Assembly: GCA_021816165.1 (NCBI GenBank)
Contig: JAKAYZ010000179.1
Coordinates: 1 to 5,931 of the forward strand
Direction of reading: 5' to 3'
Source: Planctomycetota bacterium
GTDB taxonomy: Bacteria > Planctomycetota > Phycisphaerae > WQYP01
DNA length: 5,931 nt
The position numbers and the translations under genes were made by a program. Below, piece by piece: positions 1 through 5,807 of the stretch. A model generated the notes under the pieces. That model was not told the DNA's origin, searched no databases, and was given only the letters and a program-made list of their open reading frames with translations. Numbering within the stretch: position 1 is the first letter of the stretch; every line of letters starts with the position of its first letter.

Positions 1-353
1 ATTGCGCCGCCCTTTTTGAACACCAGCTTCGGGCATTATTCCGCAAGCCACAGGCCAAACTCGTCCGGCATCGGATTGTGATTGAAAAGCGCGCCACGTT
101 CTCGCCATCACCCGGCGTGGACCGCATCCGCCCGCCGCAGGCACCCCCGCCCGGTGGTATTGAAAACTTATTTCTCGCTGGCGACTACACCCGCACCGGA
201 TGGCCCGCCACCATGGAGGGGGCGGTACGCAGCGGATATATGGCGGCCGGCGCACTGCTCAAGGCCTTGCCCCACACCGCCGGCTTGCCTTCACCTCTTG
301 CCAATGATTTGAATATGGAATTTACCGCCCGCTGGTTTTCCGGCTCCGACTGA
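1..353 (+). CDS. hpnE: Hydroxysqualene dehydroxylase HpnE, C-terminal part (5' end outside window)
   Basis: The frame is open from the left edge (first full codon at position 3) to a TGA at 351-353, giving about 116 residues of the C-terminus of an FAD-dependent amine oxidase/phytoene desaturase-type protein. Diagnostic segments are EKRATFSPSPG, followed by an RPP motif, then the conserved FAD-binding end NLFLAGDYTRTGWPATMEGA and VRSGY. The EKRATF...RP...LAGD.T.TG.PATMEGAVRSG order is characteristic of HpnE rather than of carotenoid desaturases. HpnE reduces hydroxysqualene to squalene in the HpnCDE route, which supplies hopanoid or sterol synthesis, probably at the membrane. Family members are usually a little over 400 residues, so roughly three quarters of the protein lies outside the window. 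A GTG at 78 is open to translation but sits inside the domain and is not the start. The remaining uncertainty is whether it acts on hydroxysqualene or on a related polyprene such as phytoene. Confidence 0.85.
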   Translation, partial: CAALFEHQLRALFRKPQAKLVRHRIVIEKRATFSPSPGVDRIRPPQAPPPGGIENLFLAGDYTRTGWPATMEGAVRSGYMAAGALLKALPHTAGLPSPLANDLNMEFTARWFSGSD

Positions 354-740
354 CGCACCCGCGCAGGTAAACCAGTACTGCGGCGGTTAATTAGATCAAT
401 TTGCACCGCGGGGAGCAAAGGCCACCAATATATTTTTATTGCAACGAAACGCACCGGGTAAGAACCGATTTATGCACGGGGGCACCGCCGCGGACGTTAT
501 ATAGCCACCGGCTTGCCGGTGGTTGGTACATTGGCGGATGGCGGACGCGCCGTGATAGGCGCTGGCGGGTTTTGCATGTGTACCAACACCGGGCAAGCCC
601 CGTGCTATGTATTGGGGCCGGGAACCCCCGCCTTTATTGTGCTTGACTTTCTTAGAAGGGATCGCCAAGCGCGCGAAGAATTGCGTATCTGATTATTTCG
701 TAGTTTTTTAACTTCCACTGTGCCCCGGTGCCCCTGCGGC
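354..740. other. Non-coding gap between convergent genes
   Basis: This stretch separates the stop of hpnE (+) from the stop of the minus-strand DUF1573-like gene. Short open frames exist on both strands (for example 401-646 + and 396-668 -), but they give arginine-, cysteine- and proline-rich translations without any domain and overlap the inverted repeat, so I do not call a gene. The main content is the hairpin doublet at 498-611. I see no convincing intrinsic terminator for either flanking gene. The best T-rich runs are at 433-437 and 704-709, and neither directly follows a strong stem. Confidence 0.7.
498..611. repeat. Inverted pair of hairpin units (REP-doublet/REPIN-like element)
   Basis: Two 33-nt units, 498-530 and the reverse complement of 579-611, match at 25 of 33 positions without gaps. 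Each unit folds into its own hairpin with a two-base TT/AA loop: 505-512 with 515-522 (8 perfect pairs), and 587-594 with 597-604 (7 of 8 pairs). Three of the four stem pairs that differ between the units are double changes that keep pairing (C-G to G-C, A-T to C-G, C-G to A-T). The inner ends, 522-530 and 579-587, form a 9-bp perfect inverted repeat. The 48-nt spacer holds a third stem, 547-551 with 558-562. GGGGG at 478-482 and CCCCC at 625-629 could extend the outer pairing. Two inverted palindromic units in an extragenic position resemble REP doublets, but a structured RNA or a bidirectional terminator remains possible. Confidence 0.6.
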
Positions 741-2141
741 TCATCGGCCCGCGATGTCCATCGTCAATCGCACCTTCACCGGGTGCTTCGGGTGGCTGCC
801 ACGCCCTAAAAGCAAAAATACATAACGCTGGAACGGTGGGGTCAGGCCCGCCATCCGCACCTTGGCGCGAATGTGCAGTGCATCGCCCGCGTTTATCGAA
901 TACCGGCCTACCTTGGCCGATGTGCACGTGCACGATGTCCATAGACGCAGAATCCGAAGCGTGTTCTCCGATTTGTTTCGGATGGTAAACACGGCATGGG
1001 CAAACGCGCTCCCCGGCCCTACCCGAACCTTTACCAATGGTTGGGCAATGGCAAGCCACGGCGGCAGATGATGGTGTTTGGCGGCGGCCTTTGCTGCCTG
1101 CTTCTGCTGCTGATATATCTTCAGCGCCTCCCGGCGCGATGGCGTAAGCCAAGGGCGGTCGCTGACCTTTGGCGGAGATTTGAGGAATTGGTTCAGTTGC
1201 CTTTTTAACTGCCCGTGCGCGGTCGCCGCCACTTCGCCCACGGCGTGGTTCACGGCGGCCTTATCGGCCGGGATGTCGTGCATCACCTGCGCCAGGTCAA
1301 GCACAAGTCCCTGCCGCGCCAAGGCCCGTAGAAATTCCATCAATGGCCGATGACCATAGGGACTTAACGCCTTGGCAACTTGCGGCGCAGCCGAGGGCGA
1401 AAAATGTACACGCAGTGGTACAAGCCGACGCCTCACAGCCCCTGCCACCCAGCGATTCATGCCCGGCGTGGGCACCAGCATGCGCCGGTAAAGCATAAAC
1501 AAATCGTCGAGTTCCTTTTTCGGGACATGCTGGAACATCGCCGCCTTTACCAACGTTAAATAATAATAACGTACCGTCACCGTCGCCGGCAGAAGCCGCG
1601 CCGGCGTGCCGCGGGGCGTTGCGGCAACCCGTTTCAGAAGAACTTCCAATATCGCAGGAAAATTCGTGTCCCGGACACGGTCAAAGATTTTTGTCTCAAA
1701 CCCGTGCAGCCGCAGTGCCGTCGCCGCGTACTGGGTGCGGTGCGTCGCGAGGTAAAGCAGCCAGGCCGCGCTGCTGCGGATCGCGCCCCCGACCCTATCG
1801 TCGCGTGTGAAGCGCATCAGCTTCGCTGTGCTGGCTGGCTTTTTTCCCTGCGAAAGGAGCCGGTAAAACTCGGCGTAGAGGGCGACACTGCGACGCGCCA
1901 GGCGCTGCGCAGTGGCGCGGCTTGCACCATGGAACCAAATCTTCCTCCGCATGACAAAAAGCTGCTGCGACTGCTTTGGCCTGTCATACATTCCCCGCAG
2001 AACGACCAGGTAGGGCTTGCAGCGCGGGCACGCCGCGTCGATGCCCCTCACAAACCCCTGTGGGGTGAGTGGGTGCGCTTGGCTGGCGGACGCGGCCACG
2101 GACAGGCCTGCCATGGAGAGAATGGGGATAAGCCTTTTCAT
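741..2141 (-). CDS. Exported protein with C-terminal DUF1573-like domain
   Basis: The 466-residue product starts with a signal peptide (MKR, hydrophobic stretch about 5-19, likely cleavage after SQA near residue 22). The ATG at 2141 is supported by AGGAG nine bases upstream. A CPRC motif lies at 38-41. Residues about 60-350 are rich in Leu, Ala and Arg, look mainly helical, and match no family I recognise. Lys/Gln/Ala and a His cluster (near 341-358) lead into the final domain. Residues about 375-465 resemble DUF1573: an FTIRN strand, a leucine-rich strand, SCTCTSA (Cys404, Cys406), an NAGD turn and a terminal beta strand. The usual DUF1573 signature is SCGCT, so the middle residue differs here. 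This family is an Ig-like fold common in exported proteins and has no established enzymatic role. The gene lies 49 nt behind the cysteine-rich gene and is the last of the apparent operon. The domain call is moderate; the function is unknown. Confidence 0.8.
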   Translation of the reverse strand: MKRLIPILSMAGLSVAASASQAHPLTPQGFVRGIDAACPRCKPYLVVLRGMYDRPKQSQQLFVMRRKIWFHGASRATAQRLARRSVALYAEFYRLLSQGKKPASTAKLMRFTRDDRVGGAIRSSAAWLLYLATHRTQYAATALRLHGFETKIFDRVRDTNFPAILEVLLKRVAATPRGTPARLLPATVTVRYYYLTLVKAAMFQHVPKKELDDLFMLYRRMLVPTPGMNRWVAGAVRRRLVPLRVHFSPSAAPQVAKALSPYGHRPLMEFLRALARQGLVLDLAQVMHDIPADKAAVNHAVGEVAATAHGQLKRQLNQFLKSPPKVSDRPWLTPSRREALKIYQQQKQAAKAAAKHHHLPPWLAIAQPLVKVRVGPGSAFAHAVFTIRNKSENTLRILRLWTSCTCTSAKVGRYSINAGDALHIRAKVRMAGLTPPFQRYVFLLLGRGSHPKHPVKVRLTMDIAGR

Positions 2142-2150
2142 CGATTGATA

Positions 2151-2155
2151 CTCCT
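2151..2155 (-). promoter_or_regulatory. Ribosome-binding site for the DUF1573-like gene
   Basis: Minus-strand AGGAG, nine bases before the ATG at 2141. It lies in the 49-nt gap after the stop of the preceding gene, so this gene can be translated independently although probably cotranscribed. Confidence 0.75.
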
Positions 2156-2190
2156 ATTTCTCATTCGGTACCTGCAATCTGCTCCGTGCC

Positions 2191-3228
2191 TCACCCACCG
2201 CAGCATTGCGCCCAGACATCCCAAACCGACCCTGGCAATTCAGTGAAATCTGGGCTGGCAACCGTACTTTCGTATTGCCAAGGCCCGTAGGGGCCAGAAT
2301 TGAACTGGAAGCATGCGGTGCTTCGGTAGTACGCGCTAACTGAAAGGTACCAGGCGGGCGTGCGACGCATAATCTCGAAGTCCAGTGTGCTTTTCGGGCC
2401 AGCAGTAAAGGTGCTGGTGTAAGTCTGCGTGACGTTGCCGAAACTGACGGGGATAGAAACCGCTCCCGATGCTGGTCCGGCCTGTGGCCCGAAGCTGACC
2501 GTTACGGTGTACGGGCATTGCGTTGTGATGGTCTTGCTGGAGGTAACCGCAGCGCCGCAGCCCGAGTATTGCGAGCTCCCATTTACTATATCCGGCTGCA
2601 CCGAGGAGACGTATTTGACCTGGTAATCGTAGATATCGGGCGCAGGGCAGTAGCCGGATCCCGAAATGATCTGGTCCGGCACCGTGGGCGGAGCCGGAAA
2701 CGTCGGCTTAGGGGAGGAAACCGGTGTCCACGCCGTTCCCGAACTGGACACAATATAAACCGTGTCGCTCCCGCTCTTGGTGCTCGGGGGCGGATTTTTA
2801 CATGGGCTACCGTTGGGCATAATAAAGCCGGCCGCCTTCCCCGTCGCGGTTGCCGTGTAGGTGTGAAGCCCGGCCGAAGTGTAGGGGCCAAGCTTCACCG
2901 TTTCGGTGGTTCCGGAACCGGGCTGGGGCGACCACGTGTAGGTGACGCCAGTGGGCTCGCATTCCCCGGTGCCGTCGGCGTCGTAGCAGGTCTGGGCAGT
3001 GAATGTTATCTGAAGTTGCGTGCCCTCGCAGACGACGTAGGGGTCTGCCTGCGTGCCTTTGCCGTACACTTGCGGTGATGGATTGCCCGCGCTGACGCAG
3101 ACATCCCACGCCGGGGCGTTTGCCGCAAGGCAGAGCGTCGCCGCGATCCCGGCCGCGATGGCGGTTGCCGCCAGTCGCCCCCGGTGCCTCTCTTGCCGGC
3201 CACGTTTCGTTTTGTTTGCTTCCAACAT
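2191..3228 (-). CDS. Cysteine-rich exported protein with Ig/PKD-like region
   Basis: The 345-residue product has an Arg/Lys-rich N-terminus (residues 7-18), a hydrophobic segment (about 19-37) and a likely cleavage site after APA at 40. The cysteine at 33 has no lipobox, so a lipoprotein is unlikely. Eleven cysteines remain after cleavage (44, 67, 81, 90, 143, 194, 224, 238, 306 and a terminal pair 342-343), suggesting a disulfide-stabilised extracytoplasmic protein. Residues about 60-160 look like an Ig/PKD-type beta sandwich (QLQITFTAQT, VTYTWSP, then HTYTATATG), and DADGTGE at 83-89 could bind a cation. A Pro-rich linker (about 168-185) precedes a second beta-rich half ending in QCCGG. I recognise no named family or catalytic motif. 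GGAG seven bases before the ATG supports the start. The gene follows the propeller gene by 54 nt. Adhesin, structural or binding roles are guesses. Confidence 0.8.
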   Translation of the reverse strand: MLEANKTKRGRQERHRGRLAATAIAAGIAATLCLAANAPAWDVCVSAGNPSPQVYGKGTQADPYVVCEGTQLQITFTAQTCYDADGTGECEPTGVTYTWSPQPGSGTTETVKLGPYTSAGLHTYTATATGKAAGFIMPNGSPCKNPPPSTKSGSDTVYIVSSSGTAWTPVSSPKPTFPAPPTVPDQIISGSGYCPAPDIYDYQVKYVSSVQPDIVNGSSQYSGCGAAVTSSKTITTQCPYTVTVSFGPQAGPASGAVSIPVSFGNVTQTYTSTFTAGPKSTLDFEIMRRTPAWYLSVSAYYRSTACFQFNSGPYGPWQYESTVASPDFTELPGSVWDVWAQCCGG

Positions 3229-3235
3229 TTCTTTT

Positions 3236-3239
3236 CTCC
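3236..3239 (-). promoter_or_regulatory. Ribosome-binding site for the cysteine-rich gene
   Basis: Minus-strand GGAG followed by AAAAGAA and the ATG at 3228. An overlapping ATG at 3241 is in another frame and has no such site, which decides the start. Confidence 0.7.
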
Positions 3240-3282
3240 ATTAAAAAAAAACTGGTTCGCCCGGGCACCAACACGGCACCCT

Positions 3283-5733
3283 TCAAAATGGCGTAGCCGT
3301 CATATGCCGCTTAAGGCTCTGGCGGGCGTGGTGTACCGTGGCCTCGAAGTTCCATCTGGCAGATTGTGTCCAAATGGGCACCCGCCAGCAAATATCGCCG
3401 ACCAGGCGCCTTGCGGCGTGCCGGCCCACGGCCGCACGGTAGGCCAACGTGGCCGCCGAATTAAAAACGGACCCGTGCCCTGTCCTCTCGAGAGAGCGGA
3501 TCGCGCGCCAGTCGCCCAGCACCCATGCCGCCCCGGAAACCGTGGACCGGTAAGGCGGGAGTGGCCAACCGTACGCCACCGAGCCCATCCAAGGAAGCGG
3601 GTACCGCCCCGGCGCGTAGCCGATCCAATGGCACTGCCTCCGGCCGGCAAGCCTGTCGATGAAAACGCCCTCGATCATGGCGTTCAGGCTACTGCCGCGC
3701 TGGACCTCGATCGCCCATACGCCGGGACCCGGAACCAGGAAGCTTTGGTAGACGCCACCCCAATAATTGGCGACACGTGCGGCCGCCAAGGGCCGCGTGC
3801 GGGCGGTTGCGTCCATACTCGGTAGCCCCCTGTGGATGCTGACCAAGTAGTCCCGCCGCCGCATCACGGTGGTATGCCCGTTGTAGTTAACGAAATACGC
3901 GCTGAGCTTGAATTCCCCCGCCGGAACGCGGACGAGCACCCAATCGTTGGGTCCCGAATACGTCGGCGCGTAAGCCTCGCCGTGGTCGTCGAAATCGCCC
4001 TCGTCACGGTGGCCCTCTATCGGGTCCCAAAGCACGCGGTGGTCTTTGGTTCGGAACCATTCATTCCAAGCTCTTATGAAATCGCCGCGGTGGTGATGCG
4101 GGCCGATCGCCGCCGACAGGTTGTACCAGTTTTTTACGTTCCAAGCCACGGTCTGGCTGTAAGGGGAACATGTCGCAAAGAGAAAGGTAAACTGCCGTCC
4201 GTACCTGCCCGTCCAATCGCCCCGCGTAGCCCAGTCGCAGCCAAGGTAGACCGGGCGGTCAGAGCCCAGGCGCGACTTTTTCAGCGCGGCTACCATCCGA
4301 CGCATTTGGCCCCGCGTTGGCACCTTGGCAAAGTGCGGCAGACTGGACTCTGTGGGATTGGCACCGGCAAGGGCACCTGCCGAAGCCTGCCCGTTGATAA
4401 TGCCCGCAAAGCAGTGCGTGCCAAAGCCGTAACGGCCTATGAGCATCGCCTCCATTATTTTTGTATTTCTGGCTCGCTGGCGGCCGGCAGCGGATGTGTG
4501 TGCGGATGGGACGTCCGCGCTACCGGGCCGTGCGTCCGCGCTGCCAAGCGACGCGCCTCGGCGCACCGCAGTGCTCGCACCGATCACCAACGGGCAGAGG
4601 CGATTGATATAGCCATCCTCCCCTTTTAACTGCGGCTGGTCTTCGCTTTTCATCATCTGGCCTGTGCGGGCATCAATAACCGCATAGCCATTCCGCCATG
4701 TGCCCACCCAGATGTTGCCCTGCGCATCTTCGGCCAAGGTCGTTATATGATCCCCCGGCAGCAGTTTGTTCAAAAATGCCTTTGGCGGCGGACGATATCC
4801 CACCGGCGGATGCCACAACCCCATCACCTTGGCGGCATAATCACTGCCACGGATGTAGTGGAATGTCCCGCCCCGGTTGGTGCTGATGGCCAGACCTAAA
4901 TCTGTGCCCACATAAATATGCTGCCTCCGCCGCCCCACCAGCACGCAGTTAATCAAATTTGATGGCAGCCCGTAGCCGGTGGCCGTCAGCGGCATATGCC
5001 ACGGCCCCTTGATGACCCGCCAGCGATAAATCAGGTGCTTTTGGGCAAACATCGCCCCCGGCGGCCCGCGGTAAGACAACACTGGCCGACCAATCGCCAG
5101 CCCATTGCATAGCGTGCCCACATACGCATGGCCAAGGTTATCAAATGCCATGGCGTCCGGATTGGGCGGTAAACCGTTGGCGGTGGTGATGTAATGCCAT
5201 GTGTGCCGTGGCAACTGAAGCTTCGGGGTGACGGACGCTACGCCATCGCCCGGCTTGGCGGTGCCGGGCAAATAAATTGCCCGGCTCGCTGGGGTGTCTG
5301 GCATGGTTTTACTGCACTGGTAAATGCTGATCCCATTTTCTGTGGCGATCCATATTTGGTTCGCAGCGCTGTCATAGGCGATGGCATACACATGGCAACC
5401 CAATGGGCCATTGAGAATGCTGTAATGCTTCCAATGTTTGCCATTAAACACGCACACGCCGTGGCGGTCGGTGCCGGCCCACAGGCGGCCCCTGCCATCG
5501 ACGCAGATGGCGGTGATGAAATTGCTGGCCAGGCCGGGCGAATTGGCTTTATCAAAATGGTACCAATGGATGTGCAGATCGTGACGGGAAAGCAGTGCGG
5601 CACCGCCGTGGGCGGAGCCGGAAAGTTTGGAATGCTGATGCAGATGGCGGTAGCTGATTTTACCGGCATACAGGCCATTGTCTTCACCGGAAACCCAGAT
5701 ATGGTGCGGGCCGTAGGTAAAGATACCGGTCAA
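3283..5733 (-). CDS. Large exported beta-propeller protein (main body of an interrupted gene)
   Basis: The uninterrupted frame codes 816 residues from a TTG at 5733. Residues 1-355 carry about six blades of the two-component-regulator-propeller type, each with a (I/L/Y)W/V-x-G-T/E-x-x-G-hydrophobic core: HIWVSGEDNGLY at 11, RLWAGTDRHGVCVF at 83, QIWIATENGISIY at 126, HAYVGTLCNGLAI at 202, HIYVGTDLGLAIS at 272 and NIWVGTWRNGYAVID at 340. A low-complexity SAD-repeat segment follows (about 391-424). The C-terminal half contains YLGCDWATRGDWTGRYGRQ (496-514), DDHGEAY (572-578), a beta-rich region with YFVNYNGH, and FLVPGPGVWAIEVQRG...GVFIDRLAG (665-697), probably carbohydrate-binding or assembly beta domains. 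No histidine kinase or DNA-binding part follows the propeller, unlike hybrid sensor proteins of that name. The TTG has no ribosome-binding site and no signal peptide; the true N-terminus lies upstream beyond an in-frame TAG. Specific ligand unknown. Confidence 0.75.
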   Translation of the reverse strand: MTGIFTYGPHHIWVSGEDNGLYAGKISYRHLHQHSKLSGSAHGGAALLSRHDLHIHWYHFDKANSPGLASNFITAICVDGRGRLWAGTDRHGVCVFNGKHWKHYSILNGPLGCHVYAIAYDSAANQIWIATENGISIYQCSKTMPDTPASRAIYLPGTAKPGDGVASVTPKLQLPRHTWHYITTANGLPPNPDAMAFDNLGHAYVGTLCNGLAIGRPVLSYRGPPGAMFAQKHLIYRWRVIKGPWHMPLTATGYGLPSNLINCVLVGRRRQHIYVGTDLGLAISTNRGGTFHYIRGSDYAAKVMGLWHPPVGYRPPPKAFLNKLLPGDHITTLAEDAQGNIWVGTWRNGYAVIDARTGQMMKSEDQPQLKGEDGYINRLCPLVIGASTAVRRGASLGSADARPGSADVPSAHTSAAGRQRARNTKIMEAMLIGRYGFGTHCFAGIINGQASAGALAGANPTESSLPHFAKVPTRGQMRRMVAALKKSRLGSDRPVYLGCDWATRGDWTGRYGRQFTFLFATCSPYSQTVAWNVKNWYNLSAAIGPHHHRGDFIRAWNEWFRTKDHRVLWDPIEGHRDEGDFDDHGEAYAPTYSGPNDWVLVRVPAGEFKLSAYFVNYNGHTTVMRRRDYLVSIHRGLPSMDATARTRPLAAARVANYWGGVYQSFLVPGPGVWAIEVQRGSSLNAMIEGVFIDRLAGRRQCHWIGYAPGRYPLPWMGSVAYGWPLPPYRSTVSGAAWVLGDWRAIRSLERTGHGSVFNSAATLAYRAAVGRHAARRLVGDICWRVPIWTQSARWNFEATVHHARQSLKRHMTATPF
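4462..4563 (-). repeat. GC-rich repeat-like insert coding SAD repeats inside the propeller gene
   Basis: This segment codes residues about 391-424 (GSADARPGSADVPSA and a following AAGRQRAR stretch), a sequence unlike the aromatic, beta-rich domains on both sides. At DNA level CGTCCGCGCT occurs twice, 21 nt apart (4512-4521 and 4533-4542, + strand). GCGGATG occurs twice (4490-4496 and 4502-4508), and GCGGA...TCCGC (4502-4518) forms an inverted repeat. The pattern suggests a dispersed small repeat inserted in frame in a linker. A native low-complexity linker is the alternative. Confidence 0.5.
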
Positions 5734-5742
5734 GAGTTTGAT

Positions 5743-5745
5743 CTA
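5743..5745 (-). other. In-frame amber (TAG) codon interrupting the propeller gene
   Basis: The TAG sits between GGC AGC AAA and ATC AAA CTC, with coding-quality sequence in the same frame on both sides. A single C-to-T change from CAG (Gln) would create it. It is the only stop between the window edge and 3283 in this frame. Confidence 0.85.
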
Positions 5746-5797
5746 TTTGCTGCCGGTGGTGACGCGCTTGGTGGTGTGATGGTGGTTTTTATGTTGT

Positions 5798-5807
5798 GGG
5801 GGGGGGG
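5798..5807 (-). repeat. Homopolymer tract of ten C (G on the + strand)
   Basis: Ten consecutive G on the + strand encode the Ser-Pro-Pro-Pro linker right after the signal peptide. At length ten the signal peptide is in frame with the propeller, apart from the TAG. At nine the frame ends at a TGA overlapping the TTG at 5733, and at eleven it ends at a TAA nine bases after the tract. The tract is therefore placed where slippage would stop production of the exported protein. Confidence 0.8.

Noticed and set aside
401..440. Possible hpnE terminator (TTGC...GCAA stem, then a T-rich stretch)
   Set aside because: The stem is only 4 bp with a 10-nt loop, and the T-rich stretch starts more than ten bases after it.
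522..587. Integron attC-like site, because of GTTGG...CCAAC ends
   Set aside because: The consensus core ends are RYYYAAC on the left and GTTRRRY on the right. Here GTT is on the left and AAC on the right, and the bases after GTT do not fit RRR.
652..1152. Open frame of 166 codons on the - strand overlapping the DUF1573-like domain
   Set aside because: It overlaps in another frame the part of the gene coding SCTCTSA and the terminal beta strands. It has no ribosome-binding site and a low-complexity translation.
1704..2246. Open frame of 180 codons on the + strand
   Set aside because: Antisense to the signal peptide and helical region of the DUF1573-like gene. The start has no ribosome-binding site and the frame runs through the intergenic gap.
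3119..3140. Lipoprotein signal at Cys33 of the cysteine-rich protein
   Set aside because: The residues before the cysteine (A-T-L) do not fit a lipobox, and a normal cleavage site (APA) follows seven residues later.
3832..4629. Open frame of 265 codons on the + strand
   Set aside because: Antisense to the C-terminal half of the propeller gene. The translation is Arg/Val/Ala-rich with no recognisable motif, while the minus-strand frame has conserved-looking domains.
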